Counted from the first letter of the stretch, positions 28,145-37,060 are shown. The stretch is 64,000 bases of DNA from Peptoniphilus obesi ph1 (GCF_000311865.1 NZ_HE978581.1:280549-344548), one strand, 5' to 3'. Numbers and translations: made by a program. Notes: generated from the letters alone by a model not told the origin.

Positions 28145-28902
28145 TAAATTAAATCTCTTTCTAGAAAGCTAAAATAAGAATTATTTCCAATAATTATATG
28201 ATCAACTATATTTATCCCAATAATTTTTGAAGCCTCAACAAGTCTTTTTGTAAGTTCAATATCTTGTCTTGAAGCATTTGGGTCTCCAGATGGATGGTTA
28301 TGTAATAATAAAATACTATGAGCCATGTTATCGATTGCTGTTTTAAAGACTTCTCTTGGATGAACTACTGTAAGATCTAAAGTTCCCCTTGATATAGTAT
28401 TTATATTTATTATTTGCTTTTTTGTATCTAAGATTACTACTCTAAACTCTTCAACTTCCAAGTTTGACATTTCATCTTTTACAATTTCGTACATTATTTT
28501 AGGACTTTGGATTCTAGTTTTTGCAAATACATTGTTATTATTTATTCTTTTTGCAAGCGTTATTGCCGCCATTATCATAGCTGCTTTTGAATTTCCTATT
28601 CCATTAATCTTAGTAAAATCATTTAGCCTTTTCCTTTTTAATACTGAAAGACCTTCCTCCTTATAGTCCGGCAAAAAACTGTTTAAAATATCTTGAGATA
28701 ATTCAACAGATGTTTTACTCCTAGTTCCTGTTCTTATTATAAGAGCCAGAAGTTCTGCATTTGATAAACTATCTGGTCCAAACTTTAAAAGTTTTTCCTG
28801 TGGCCTATCTTCTAAGGGAAGGTCTTTTATAGTAAAACTTGTCTTGTTTATTTCTTTTATTTCAACATCTTCATATTTGCCTTCAAACTTATTCTGATCC
28901 AA
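28144..28902 (-). CDS. radC: RadC family JAB-domain protein
   Basis: An HhH region (FTKINGIGNSKAAMIMAA) precedes a JAB metal-binding domain with HNHPSGDPNASRQD. The actual role is unsettled despite the DNA-repair name. The frame opens at 28929, but the start chosen is TTG at 28900-28902, with GGAGG six bases upstream, giving 252 residues. It overlaps the maf end by 14 bases. The maf-radC order is conserved. Confidence 0.9.
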   Translation of the reverse strand: MDQNKFEGKYEDVEIKEINKTSFTIKDLPLEDRPQEKLLKFGPDSLSNAELLALIIRTGTRSKTSVELSQDILNSFLPDYKEEGLSVLKRKRLNDFTKINGIGNSKAAMIMAAITLAKRINNNNVFAKTRIQSPKIMYEIVKDEMSNLEVEEFRVVILDTKKQIININTISRGTLDLTVVHPREVFKTAIDNMAHSILLLHNHPSGDPNASRQDIELTKRLVEASKIIGINIVDHIIIGNNSYFSFLERDLI

Positions 28903-29479
28903 TACTATCCTCCATGATATCAATATCAAATAATCTTTTTATGTCCTTTGAAATTTTCTTTATTGGCAGGCCAACTATATTATCAAAATCATTTTCAATT
29001 TCTTTAACAAAACCGCCGCCTTCTTCTTGAATTCCGTATGCCCCTGCTTTATCTAAATATTCTGCCTCATCTAAATAATCATTTATCATCTGATCATCTA
29101 AATCTACGAAGTGCACTCTACTTTCTTCATAGTCACAATATTTTATATTTTTATTTTGATTCAATAAACAGTATCCAGTAATTACCTTGTGAAAACTTCC
29201 AGATAGTTCTTTTAAAATATTAAAGGCATCTTGTCTATCCTTTGGTTTTCCAATTATATGACCCTTGCAATCAACAACTGTATCAGCAGCAAGGACAATA
29301 TCATCAGGATGTCTAGAAGAAATTTCAATCGCTTTTTCAAACGCCAAAGACATAGCAAGCTGGTGAGAATTCATATAGTCTAAATTGTTTTCTTCTATTG
29401 GATATGTAATATTTTCAAATTTAATATATCTTGATAAAATTTCTATTCTTCTTTTTGAACTAGACGCAAGTATAAACAT
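28889..29479 (-). CDS. maf: Maf family nucleoside triphosphate pyrophosphatase
   Basis: Removes non-canonical nucleotides and influences septum formation. The N-terminal motif FILASSSKRRIEIL is diagnostic, followed by VVLAADTVVDCKGHIIGKPKD and the DKAGAYGIQEEGG segment with the catalytic residues. 196 residues is usual. Confidence 0.93.
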   Translation of the reverse strand: MFILASSSKRRIEILSRYIKFENITYPIEENNLDYMNSHQLAMSLAFEKAIEISSRHPDDIVLAADTVVDCKGHIIGKPKDRQDAFNILKELSGSFHKVITGYCLLNQNKNIKYCDYEESRVHFVDLDDQMINDYLDEAEYLDKAGAYGIQEEGGGFVKEIENDFDNIVGLPIKKISKDIKRLFDIDIMEDSIGSE

Positions 29480-29481
29480 TA

Positions 29482-29982
29482 TTACTCCTCGAATTTAAAA
29501 TCTCTTTTTACTAAAATTTGTACTGGATATCCAACCAAATAACCTGCAAAAAGTGAGCATAAAAGTAAAATTGGAAAATATGAAAATACATATAAGCTTC
29601 TTACTATTATTGCTGCAACACAAACTTGAGTTAGGTTGTGAAAGCAGGCCCCTATAACACTAATAGATACAACCGATAATTTATTTTTAAAATATTTATG
29701 GCTTATTATCATAGCAAGACAGCTCACAATTGCTGCAGAAATTGAAAATATAAATCCAAATACATTTCCTGTTACCATCATTAATAATAATGATTTAAAA
29801 GCGGTTACTATCATTGCTTCTTTATATCCAAATAAATATATTACTGCAACAACAACTATATTTGATAGACCAATTTTTGCACCTGGAACAGGGATTGGCA
29901 GTGGAAAATAGCTTTCTAATAATCCAAGTATCAAGGCAAAGGCCGATACTAGAGATAAAAATATTAATTTTTTTGTTTTCAT
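29482..29982 (-). CDS. Gx transporter family membrane protein (HepS component I-like)
   Basis: 166 residues with about five membrane helices. The N-terminal LLESYFPLPIPVPGAKIGLSNIVVV is the signature of the Gx/heptaprenyl diphosphate synthase component I group, now treated as an ECF-like transporter. It is cotranscribed with the NusG domain II gene downstream of rnf, a frequent context. The substrate is unknown. Confidence 0.8.
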   Translation of the reverse strand: MKTKKLIFLSLVSAFALILGLLESYFPLPIPVPGAKIGLSNIVVVAVIYLFGYKEAMIVTAFKSLLLMMVTGNVFGFIFSISAAIVSCLAMIISHKYFKNKLSVVSISVIGACFHNLTQVCVAAIIVRSLYVFSYFPILLLCSLFAGYLVGYPVQILVKRDFKFEE

Positions 29983-30347
29983 TTTACAATCACATCGATT
30001 CCATTTTTCTCTGAAATAAGCTTAACTTCAAGTCTATGTGGAAGACAAATTATAGTTTGACCAGCCTTATTGATTTTTTTTGTATTCACACAAACTTGGT
30101 CTTTGCAATCTGCTTCTACAACTTTTACTCCATTCTTATCTACAAAAATTTTATTATGTCCATATTTATTATCTACATTTATTTCTTTATTAATCATATT
30201 TTTATACAAATCTTTTTTTACAATTTTAGAATCCACGGTAACTACCAGATATAGATCTTCTTTACTGTCATTTGTATTTTTAAAAAATAAAAGAAATCCA
30301 GATAAAAATAAAATAAAAATCAATAAAATTATGTCAGCTTTTTTCAT
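29979..30347 (-). CDS. NusG domain II-containing protein
   Basis: 122 residues. One N-terminal helix (IILLIFILFLSGFLLFF) followed by a small extracytoplasmic domain with EADCKDQVCVNTKKINKAGQTIICLPHRLEV, the conserved CxxxxC / PHRL signature of this family. It overlaps the Gx transporter by four bases. Its function is unknown, but it is often linked to Rnf and FMN-dependent systems. Confidence 0.88.
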   Translation of the reverse strand: MKKADIILLIFILFLSGFLLFFKNTNDSKEDLYLVVTVDSKIVKKDLYKNMINKEINVDNKYGHNKIFVDKNGVKVVEADCKDQVCVNTKKINKAGQTIICLPHRLEVKLISEKNGIDVIVK

Positions 30348-30364
30348 AACAACCTCTGATTAAT

Positions 30365-30397
30365 AAAAAACTTCTCTTGCCATAAGAGAAGTTTTTT
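30365..30397 (-). terminator. Terminator after rnfB
   Basis: Fourteen-base perfect arms (AAAAAACTTCTCTT and its complement) around a 5-base loop; symmetrical T-runs, so it can work in both directions. It separates the rnf operon from the NusG-II/Gx pair. Confidence 0.9.
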
Positions 30398-30408
30398 ATC
30401 TTAATTTA

Positions 30409-31296
30409 TTACTGTTGACTTTCTACTTTTTCAAGTCTTTCTCTTTTTTTCTTTTCAGCAAGTTCTTTCTGTCTTTGCTTAATTTTTTCTACTTTTTCAG
30501 GATATTCACAGTATATTGCATTTGTTGGGCATTTTGATACGCAAATTCCGCAATTTATACATTTATCATAATCTATTTCTGCAAAATTATTTTCTACATG
30601 GATTGCTTCTTTAGGACAATTTCTTTCACAAATTTTACATCCTATACAACCCTTTGAACATGATAATTTAACATTTTTACCCAAATCTTGTGAGATACAT
30701 TTAACAACTGTTTTTGCAGAATATGGAACAGCTTTTATAATATTTTTTGGACAAATATTAATACATTTCATACAAGCTACACATTTGTCCTTATCTACAA
30801 CAGCTATAGAGTCAACTATATGTATTGCATCATATTCACAAACACCTACACAGCTTCCTCCACCAACACATCCATACTGACATGTTTTTGATCCATTTTG
30901 AAAATCAGAAATTAATCTGCAATCTTCTAAGCCTTGATATGTATATTTATTTTTAGCTATATTGCAGTCTCCTTGACACAATACTGTTGCAACTTGTCTT
31001 TCAAATTCAACAGAATCTTTTCCTAAAATTTCAGCTAATTTATTTGCAACAACTTCTCCACCGATTGAACAACTTGAAATATCTGCTTTCCCGTCTGCTA
31101 TAGCTTGTGCTAGACCATCACAGCCAGGAAAACCACACGCTCCACAGTTTGCTCCAGGTAAGGCACTTCTTATTGCTACTACTTTATCATCAACATCAAC
31201 TGCAAAAACTCTAGAAGCAACTGACAATAAAATTCCAAAAGCTGCTCCCATTGCAGCAAGTATTAATATTGGATATAATATTACTTTTAAATCCAT
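30409..31296 (-). CDS. rnfB: Rnf electron-transport complex subunit B
   Basis: Iron-sulfur subunit that accepts electrons from ferredoxin. One N-terminal helix is followed by the [4Fe-4S] motif PGANCGACGFPGC (near 50) and then several ferredoxin motifs (CVACMKCINICP, CIGCKICERNCP, CINCGICVSKCP). A basic C-terminus ends the 295 residues. It is the last gene of the operon. Confidence 0.95.
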   Translation of the reverse strand: MDLKVILYPILILAAMGAAFGILLSVASRVFAVDVDDKVVAIRSALPGANCGACGFPGCDGLAQAIADGKADISSCSIGGEVVANKLAEILGKDSVEFERQVATVLCQGDCNIAKNKYTYQGLEDCRLISDFQNGSKTCQYGCVGGGSCVGVCEYDAIHIVDSIAVVDKDKCVACMKCINICPKNIIKAVPYSAKTVVKCISQDLGKNVKLSCSKGCIGCKICERNCPKEAIHVENNFAEIDYDKCINCGICVSKCPTNAIYCEYPEKVEKIKQRQKELAEKKKRERLEKVESQQ

Positions 31297-31306
31297 AATT
31301 TACCCC

Positions 31307-31885
31307 CTAACCAACTAGTCCCTTAAAGCCTGAAAATGCAAGAGCCATTAATCCAGCACTTATTAAAGCTATTGGAACTCCTTGTAAGCTTTTTGGTATA
31401 TCAGCAAATTCTAATTTTTCTCTTAGAGATGACATTAGAATTAAAGCTAAAAAGAAACCAAGTGATGCACCTAAACCACTAAAAACTGTTTCTATCAAAT
31501 TATAATTTTCTTGAATATTAAGAACTGCTACACCAAGTACTATACAGTTAGTTGTTATAAGTGGTAAAAACACACCCATAGCAGTATATAAATTAGGCGA
31601 AGATTTTTTTATTACAATCTCAACAAACTGAACAAGTGATGCTATGACAAGAATAAATACAACTGTTTGTAAATATTCCAATCCAAGAGGTGTGAGAATA
31701 AAAGTTTGTATGCACCAAGTAACAGCAGAAGAAATAACAACTACAAATGTTACTGCAATTCCCATTCCTGTTGCAGTTTGTAATTTAGAAGATACTCCTA
31801 AAAATGGGCAAATTCCCAAAAATTGAGCAAATACATAGTTATTAACTAAAATTGTTGATAGTAAAATAAAAAGAATTTTATTCAT
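31307..31885 (-). CDS. rnfA: Rnf complex subunit A
   Basis: Integral membrane subunit with six helices in 192 residues, containing the paired short hydrophobic motif region FLGICPFLGVSSKL and ITTNCIVLGVAVLN (with its conserved cysteine). It overlaps rnfE by eight bases. Confidence 0.95.
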   Translation of the reverse strand: MNKILFILLSTILVNNYVFAQFLGICPFLGVSSKLQTATGMGIAVTFVVVISSAVTWCIQTFILTPLGLEYLQTVVFILVIASLVQFVEIVIKKSSPNLYTAMGVFLPLITTNCIVLGVAVLNIQENYNLIETVFSGLGASLGFFLALILMSSLREKLEFADIPKSLQGVPIALISAGLMALAFSGFKGLVG

Positions 31886-32480
31886 TAGTTTTCACCCCTT
31901 GCATTATCTTTCTGAATAAGGCAATTAAAAATCCTAGCAGAATGAAAGCACCAGCAGGCACTCCGAAAATTCCAATTCCTGGATATGATTCTGGTAAAAT
32001 TCTTTTATCAAAAATACTTCCGTATCCAAAAAATTCTCTTATAATCCCCATACATGAAACTGCTAGTAAATAACCCATACCAGTTCCTAAACCATCTACT
32101 ATTGATGGTACAAGTTTATTTTTATATGCAAATCCTTCAGCTTCTCCGAGTATACAGCAATTTACAACTATCAAAGGAAGAAATATTCCAAGTGCTCTAT
32201 AAATTGTTGAAGAATAAGCTTGTAAAACCATTTGAACTATAGTTACAAATGTCGCAATTACTACTATAAAACAAGGAATTCTTATTTTTTCTGGAATAAC
32301 TTTTCTAAAAATCGAAACAACTGAGTTGCTCATAATCAATACAAAGGTAACTGAAATCCCCATAGCTAAAGATGTTGCCAAGGCATTAGTTATAGCAAGT
32401 ACAGAACACAATCCTATAAGTTGCATAAATACAGGATTGTTTTTAAACATCGCATCAGTAAATACTTTTCTTAAATTCAT
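31878..32480 (-). CDS. rnfE: Rnf complex subunit E
   Basis: Homologous to RnfA and inserted in the opposite orientation, together forming the buried [2Fe-2S] site. 200 residues with six helices, LCSVLAITNALATSLAMG and IVVNCCILGEAEGFAYKN visible. Confidence 0.95.
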   Translation of the reverse strand: MNLRKVFTDAMFKNNPVFMQLIGLCSVLAITNALATSLAMGISVTFVLIMSNSVVSIFRKVIPEKIRIPCFIVVIATFVTIVQMVLQAYSSTIYRALGIFLPLIVVNCCILGEAEGFAYKNKLVPSIVDGLGTGMGYLLAVSCMGIIREFFGYGSIFDKRILPESYPGIGIFGVPAGAFILLGFLIALFRKIMQGVKTNE

Positions 32481-32488
32481 ATGATCAC

Positions 32489-33076
32489 CTACTTACTTCC
32501 CTTTAAAAATTCATTATAAGCAGCTACAGCAGAATTTGATCCTGCAAGAACACCTTTTGAGGAATAAGTTGCACCACTTATCCATGGTATTTCATTTTCT
32601 CCTTTAGCTTCTTTAGCTATTACCAATTCTCCTAAAGCACTTTTCCCAGGAAATTGTGAATAATAACTTTCTTCTTCAATTACTGATCCATAATTTTTAG
32701 TTTCTTGGTTAGAAATATTTCTATAACCAGCAATTTGATTATCCATGGAGTTAATTGCTATGGCATTTGTCATCTTGCCTCCAAATCCATTAGAGCTTAC
32801 ATTAAATCCATATCCAACAACTTCATTATTCTTTTTAGCAAGGTATATATCTTCAATTTCTGGATATTTTTCTTTTATACTGGTTGCTTGATTTTCTTCC
32901 ATTTTTTCTATTGAATCTGCACTATCTCCAAAAATACTTATATATGATTCCTTAGTTGCTTGCATCTCTGCTTCTGCAATTTTAGGAGCTGTTATCGAAT
33001 TAATAACTGCGAGAAGACCTGCAGAAACTGCACAAAAAAGCAATAAAACAAGTCCATACTTCATAGTTTCTTTCAT
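32489..33076 (-). CDS. rnfG: Rnf complex subunit G (FMN-binding)
   Basis: Single N-terminal helix (about 5-28) and an extracytoplasmic FMN domain. The covalent flavin site is expected at the SGAT motif, residues 167-170 (WISGATYSSKG). 195 residues. The start overlaps rnfD by four bases. Flavinylation would need an ApbE transferase, not found in this window. Confidence 0.93.
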   Translation of the reverse strand: MKETMKYGLVLLLFCAVSAGLLAVINSITAPKIAEAEMQATKESYISIFGDSADSIEKMEENQATSIKEKYPEIEDIYLAKKNNEVVGYGFNVSSNGFGGKMTNAIAINSMDNQIAGYRNISNQETKNYGSVIEEESYYSQFPGKSALGELVIAKEAKGENEIPWISGATYSSKGVLAGSNSAVAAYNEFLKGSK

Positions 33077-34047
33077 TTTGATGCCTCCCCATAAGCTTTA
33101 GTCTTAGTTAATCTATCAATTAAAGGTGTTGCTATATTCATTAGACATATAGCATATGATGTTCCTTCAGGAAGTGCAGCCTTGGTTCTTATTAAAGCAG
33201 TTATTAAACCACAGCCAAAAGCAAAAATTATTTTTCCTCTTCTTGTTATAGGAGAAGTAGTGTAATCAGTCGCCATAAATACAGCACCAAATAATAAACC
33301 ACCTGCTAATAATTCATAAACTAGCATATTTGCTGGAATACCAAAAATAAGTAAAAATACTGCAGTTGTAGCTACAAAAATAATTGGTACATCTGGTCTT
33401 ATTACTTTTCTAGCAAGTAAATATACAAAACCAAGTAAAATTAAAATAGATGAAGTTTCTCCGATAACCCCTGGAATATTTCCAATAAGCATATCAGAAA
33501 GTTTAGGTAGGTCTGCATATTCTCCAGCCTTTATTAAAGTTAAAGGAGTTGCACTACTAATAGCATCTACGCTTGATCCAAATCCAGTTGGGTTAGTATA
33601 ACTTGTAATTTGTTTTGCCCAAGAAGCCATAAGCATGATTCTTGCTCCTAATGCAGGATTCATAAAGTTTGATCCAATGCCTCCAAAACAACCTTTGATT
33701 ATAACAACAGCAAACAATGAACCAAAACAAGCCATCCATGACGGCATAGTCGCTGGTAAGTTAAAAGCTAATAATAAACCAGTAACAACAGCCGATAAAT
33801 CATTTATCGAAACTGGTTTTTTAGTTAGTTTTTGAAATATGTATTCTCCAGCAATACAAGATATTACACAAGTTATAACAAGTCTAATTGCATTTAAACC
33901 GAAAAAATAAATCGATCCTGCTAAAACTGGAACAAGTGCAATAATAACATCTAGCATTATTTTATTAACTGTATCATTAGACCTAATATGAGGAGCTAGC
34001 GATACAAAAAAATCTCTACTTACTTTGTTGTCGTCTTTGTGTTCCAT
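33073..34047 (-). CDS. rnfD: Rnf complex subunit D
   Basis: Ten-helix membrane subunit carrying covalent FMN; the likely attachment threonine is 167 in ISSATPLT. 324 residues. Related to NqrB. It is coupled to rnfG. Confidence 0.94.
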   Translation of the reverse strand: MEHKDDNKVSRDFFVSLAPHIRSNDTVNKIMLDVIIALVPVLAGSIYFFGLNAIRLVITCVISCIAGEYIFQKLTKKPVSINDLSAVVTGLLLAFNLPATMPSWMACFGSLFAVVIIKGCFGGIGSNFMNPALGARIMLMASWAKQITSYTNPTGFGSSVDAISSATPLTLIKAGEYADLPKLSDMLIGNIPGVIGETSSILILLGFVYLLARKVIRPDVPIIFVATTAVFLLIFGIPANMLVYELLAGGLLFGAVFMATDYTTSPITRRGKIIFAFGCGLITALIRTKAALPEGTSYAICLMNIATPLIDRLTKTKAYGEASK

Positions 34048-34057
34048 ATCGATCCCC

Positions 34058-35395
34058 CTATTTAATAGCCATAGAATTCATTCTGATTTCTCTTTTAGCA
34101 AGTTTTACAGATGCAGAAAGATTTCTCTTGGCCGGACAAATATATGAACAAATTCCACATTCCATACATTGATCAGCATATAAGTCTTTGCAAGTATCTA
34201 CATCATTTTTTAAAATTGCAGAATTTATTTCTGTTGGTCTTATATTAGCTGGACAAAATTCAACACACCTTGCACATCTTATACAAGGATTTTCTTCTCC
34301 ATAATTAATTTCTTCTTTAGTGAGTACTAAAAGTCCAGAAGTAGTTTTAGTTATAGGAGACTTAAATTCAAAAACAGATTTACCTGTCATCGGACCACCA
34401 CAAACTATATCTATATAATCGTCTTCAAGTCCACCACAAAAATCTATAATATCTCCAACACTAGTTCCAACTTTAACTAATATATTTTTAGGTTCTTTAA
34501 TTCCCTTGCCACTAACAGTAATAACTCTTTGATAAGAAGCTATTCCCTCTATCATTGCCTCATAAAAAGCAAGAGTTGTCCCAACATTTGTTAAAAATAC
34601 CCCAACATCATTTGTTACCTTGTTAGGAGGAACAATCCTATTAACAACTGCTTCAGTTAATCTTTTTGAATCCCCTTGTGGATACTTAGTTTTTAAAGTA
34701 ACAACTTTTAAATGCTTCCAAGCTTCCGTTTGACTGATTCTTTTTCTCATAAGATCTATTGCATCTTTTTTATTATTTTCAATAGCCATGTAGGAAACAT
34801 CTTTATTATAAAATTCAGAAAAAATATTTAATCCTTCTAATACTTTATCTGTATCTTCAAGCATAATCCTATGGTCACAAGTTAAATATGCTTCACACTC
34901 AGCACCATTTATAATACATTGATCAAGAATTGGATCTTTGCTTACTAACTTTGCATGAAGTGGAAAACCAGCTCCACCCATACCAACAATACCTTTTTCT
35001 TTTACAAAATTTACAATCTCTTCCATGCTTCTATCTTTATAATCAAGCATAGGTTCAGCTATAACAGCATCATCTAAGTGATCATTTTCAATAATTATAC
35101 AATCACAATATCTACCATCTGCTGTATACATTTTTTCAATTGAAACAACTGTACCTGAAATAGAAGAATGAACTGGTGCAGAAATAAAAGCTTTGGAATC
35201 TCCAATTTTTTGGCCCCTTTTAACTTTTTGACCCTTCTCTACAATTGGAGTAGCTGGTGCGCCAATATGTTGGCTCATGGGAATGTAAACAAAATCAGGA
35301 TCTGGCATAGTTTCTATTGGCAAAGATTCTGTAATGTTCTTATTTTCATTGATATGTAATCCCCCTACTCTAAAAGTAAGATTGTCTAAACTCAT
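34058..35395 (-). CDS. rnfC: Rnf complex subunit C
   Basis: NADH-binding, FMN- and FeS-containing peripheral subunit. Visible: the Gly-rich nucleotide loop VGMGGAGFPLHAKL, and two [4Fe-4S] motifs, CIRCARCVEFCP and CMECGICSYICP near the C-terminus. 445 residues. It is the first gene of the rnfCDGEAB operon, the order found in Clostridia and Thermotoga. Confidence 0.95.
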   Translation of the reverse strand: MSLDNLTFRVGGLHINENKNITESLPIETMPDPDFVYIPMSQHIGAPATPIVEKGQKVKRGQKIGDSKAFISAPVHSSISGTVVSIEKMYTADGRYCDCIIIENDHLDDAVIAEPMLDYKDRSMEEIVNFVKEKGIVGMGGAGFPLHAKLVSKDPILDQCIINGAECEAYLTCDHRIMLEDTDKVLEGLNIFSEFYNKDVSYMAIENNKKDAIDLMRKRISQTEAWKHLKVVTLKTKYPQGDSKRLTEAVVNRIVPPNKVTNDVGVFLTNVGTTLAFYEAMIEGIASYQRVITVSGKGIKEPKNILVKVGTSVGDIIDFCGGLEDDYIDIVCGGPMTGKSVFEFKSPITKTTSGLLVLTKEEINYGEENPCIRCARCVEFCPANIRPTEINSAILKNDVDTCKDLYADQCMECGICSYICPAKRNLSASVKLAKREIRMNSMAIK

Positions 35396-35475
35396 AAAAA
35401 CACCTCTATTCTAAAAAATCATTTCTACTTATAGTAGTTACCCAATTAAGAGTGGTATAAAAATTTAATTAATTA

Positions 35476-35503
35476 AATATAAAGACAATAAGTATATTGT
35501 AAA
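35476..35503 (-). promoter_or_regulatory. Candidate promoter of the rnf operon
   Basis: Minus-strand TTTACA (35498-35503), 16-base spacer, TATATT (35476-35481), about 80 bases before rnfC. The intergenic stretch 35396-35597 contains nothing else that I recognise. Confidence 0.45.
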
Positions 35504-35597
35504 ATAAAAGTCTATTACTTGGAAGATATTTTTTAGTAAATAATCACATTAAAGTAAAAAAATAAAAATTTTAGTTTTATCGCATTTATTTAATGAT

Positions 35598-36014
35598 TTA
35601 TTCATCTAATAAAATCTCTTTTGCTTTTTTATACTTATCTAATCTTTTTAAATCTTCATCTGAAATCTCTCTTAGCCTATTTAAATTCATATTATCTTTT
35701 AAATCTGCTAACTTAACTTGCCTTGCCAAATCATTTTTCTTTATTTGTCTAATGTAATCAAAATAGTCTTGATTTGTTCTGCGACTTAGCAAACTTAAAG
35801 CTAACTTTTCCTCTCTATTTAAAAAATCTAAATCTTCCATTTTATAATCAGAATCTTCTATCACATCATGAACCAATGCCAAAACTTTAGGACTATAACC
35901 CTTAGTATTTAAAGAAACTCTGATTGGATGAAAAATATAAGCTTTATTTGCCTTGTCAAATTGATTTTTATGGGCTTTTTTTGCAATAAAAAAAGCTTTA
36001 ATAATTTTTACCAT
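35598..36014 (-). CDS. HD-domain (RelA/SpoT hydrolase-like) protein
   Basis: 138 residues. The pattern A(H)KNQFDKANKAYIFHPIRVSL, then VLALVHDVIEDSDY, is the HD phosphohydrolase core as in SpoT/MESH-type ppGpp hydrolases. Here the stand-alone domain lacks synthetase or regulatory parts. Stand-alone HD proteins of this size are common. It is the last chromosomal gene before the prophage. Confidence 0.75.
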   Translation of the reverse strand: MVKIIKAFFIAKKAHKNQFDKANKAYIFHPIRVSLNTKGYSPKVLALVHDVIEDSDYKMEDLDFLNREEKLALSLLSRRTNQDYFDYIRQIKKNDLARQVKLADLKDNMNLNRLREISDEDLKRLDKYKKAKEILLDE

Positions 36015-36165
36015 AACAAAAACCTCTCTTAATATATTCTATTATACAACTTTGAAAGCTTTTAATTTAACCGAATAAAATGTTTTTTATTAAATTTAGA
36101 AAATATAAAATTAATTGAAATGATTTAAAAATCTTGTGGATATGAATATTTAAAAATTCATGAGA

Positions 36166-36187
36166 TATGGTGTAAATATGGTGTAAA
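36166..36187 (+). repeat. Tandem 11-bp repeat outside the prophage edge
   Basis: Two exact tandem copies of TATGGTGTAAA. The 448-base stretch without a gene (36015-36462) holds this repeat, the long inverted repeat at 36254-36309, attL and two integrase-arm-like repeats. Tandem 11-mers of this kind resemble integrase arm sites. Confidence 0.6.
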
Positions 36188-36253
36188 AATTTTAGAAGTT
36201 TATCAAATTTCTTGTAACTTTTCCAAACAATTAACAAAATTAGGAAATAAAAA

Positions 36254-36309
36254 ATTCCATAAAATTTGTATTTTAAGCTATTTTAAAGCAATACAAAAAT
36301 TTATGGAAT
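36254..36309. repeat. Long AT-rich inverted repeat next to attL
   Basis: Arms of ~19 bases (attccataaaatttgtatt and its near complement) around an 17-base loop. It lies ten bases outside the att core, and no gene reads into it from the left. Origin unknown. Confidence 0.55.
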
Positions 36310-36318
36310 CTCTAAAAA

Positions 36319-36339
36319 TTTGGTGCCAAAGGCGGGACT
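36319..36339 (+). repeat. attL core (copy of the tRNA-Leu 3' end)
   Basis: 21-base sequence (TTTGGTGCC...GCGGGACT) identical to 55893-55913. It comprises the 3' end of tRNA-Leu(CAA) including CCA. The bases flanking it differ between the two sites, so the identity stops exactly at 21. Confidence 0.92.
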
Positions 36340-36398
36340 ATAGGATATATGTTCTAAAAGTCAGTATTTATCAATGTTTAGGCACATTATAGATGGAT

Positions 36399-36417
36399 AG
36401 TTGGCACTTTGTTGGCA
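36399..36417 (+). repeat. Left integrase-arm-like repeat
   Basis: 19 bases, AGTTGGCACTTTGTTGGCA, identical and in the same orientation at 55768-55786. Both copies lie just inside the element edges (60 and 107 bases from the cores). Confidence 0.7.
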
Positions 36418-36424
36418 GTTTAAA

Positions 36425-36437
36425 GTCATATGTTATA
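36425..36437 (+). repeat. Second arm-type repeat (GTCATATGTTATA)
   Basis: 13 bases, present inverted at 54549-54561 upstream of the integrase, with an 11-base match at 54518-54528. This layout fits integrase or excisionase binding sites. Confidence 0.55.
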
Positions 36438-36443
36438 TTATAA

Positions 36444-36475
36444 AAATAAAGCCTAGATTGACCTAGGCTTTTTCT
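36444..36475 (-). terminator. Terminator at the left end of the phage minus-strand genes
   Basis: Stem aagcctag/ctaggctt (36449-36470) with a 6-base loop, T-rich on the plus side and TTATTTTTA on the minus side. It overlaps the stop codon of the 72-residue gene. Confidence 0.7.
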
Positions 36476-36681
36476 TTTTTATTTATTTCAATATTTTCAT
36501 TTTTCAAAATCATTTCTTTATCGTCAATCCAAGCTCTAACTTCTTCTAAATCTTCTAAATTTGCAAACTCCTTAATATATCGTCTACACCCACTTTTAGC
36601 TGTGTAGATTTTTCTTTTAGCTTTATTTTCTTCGTTCCATTTATCTCTTGCTCTTTCTTGTGGTGTTTTTTCAGTTTTCAT
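36463..36681 (-). CDS. Small conserved phage protein
   Basis: 72 residues, charged: KTEKTPQERARDKWNEENKAKRK at the start and a helical C-terminus ending in a Lys-rich tail. Proteins beginning like this are frequent in Firmicutes prophages and genomic islands; I know no function. It overlaps the upstream 50-codon gene by four bases. Confidence 0.6.
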   Translation of the reverse strand: MKTEKTPQERARDKWNEENKAKRKIYTAKSGCRRYIKEFANLEDLEEVRAWIDDKEMILKNENIEINKKEKA

Positions 36682-36830
36682 TTTTTACCTTTCATAATTC
36701 TAAATATTAACAATAAACATAAGATCACAATACTTATATTTAAATACATTCCTAGATCTTTAAAAATGCTTATCGCATTTAATATTGTGATTAATGTTAA
36801 TAAAATTAAATTTATATCAATTCTTTTCAT
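36678..36830 (-). CDS. Small two-helix membrane protein
   Basis: 50 residues. ATG 36830, stop overlapping the next ATG (ATGA). Hydrophobic stretches INLILLTLITILNAISIF and MYLNISIVILCLLLIF, Lys-rich tail. No strong ribosome site is visible, so the start is uncertain. The coupling with the 72-residue gene supports it. Confidence 0.45.
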   Translation of the reverse strand: MKRIDINLILLTLITILNAISIFKDLGMYLNISIVILCLLLIFRIMKGKK

Positions 36831-36873
36831 TTTGACTAAATGAGCATTTTATATTATAATACCCATAAAGGGC

Positions 36874-36893
36874 GAGAGGGAGTGCTCCCTCTC
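36874..36893. repeat. GC-rich perfect hairpin
   Basis: Arms GAGAGGGAG/CTCCCTCTC with a 2-base centre, notable in such AT-rich DNA. No T-run follows on either strand, so it is not a standard terminator. Confidence 0.5.
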
Positions 36894-36895
36894 TT

Positions 36896-36981
36896 AGAGC
36901 TACTATTCTAAACATTCTTTTATTAATCCGATGATGGCTATTAACAGATTGAGTAAAAGTATTGTTAATTCTAGTAGCTCT
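36896..36981. repeat. Inverted repeat framing a decayed peptide frame
   Basis: Arms AGAGCTACTA (36896-36905) and TAGTAGCTCT (36972-36981), then TTTTTT on the plus strand. On the minus strand an open frame of ~27 codons inside encodes a hydrophobic peptide (ELTILLLNLLIAIIGLIKECLE) with an AGGGG in front but no start codon. Confidence 0.45.
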
Positions 36982-37060
36982 TTTTTGTTCCCCTTTTCAG
37001 GCTCTTAACTTTAATAAAAGAAATTCTAGCGTTTTTAACTTTATAATTCAAAATACATAT

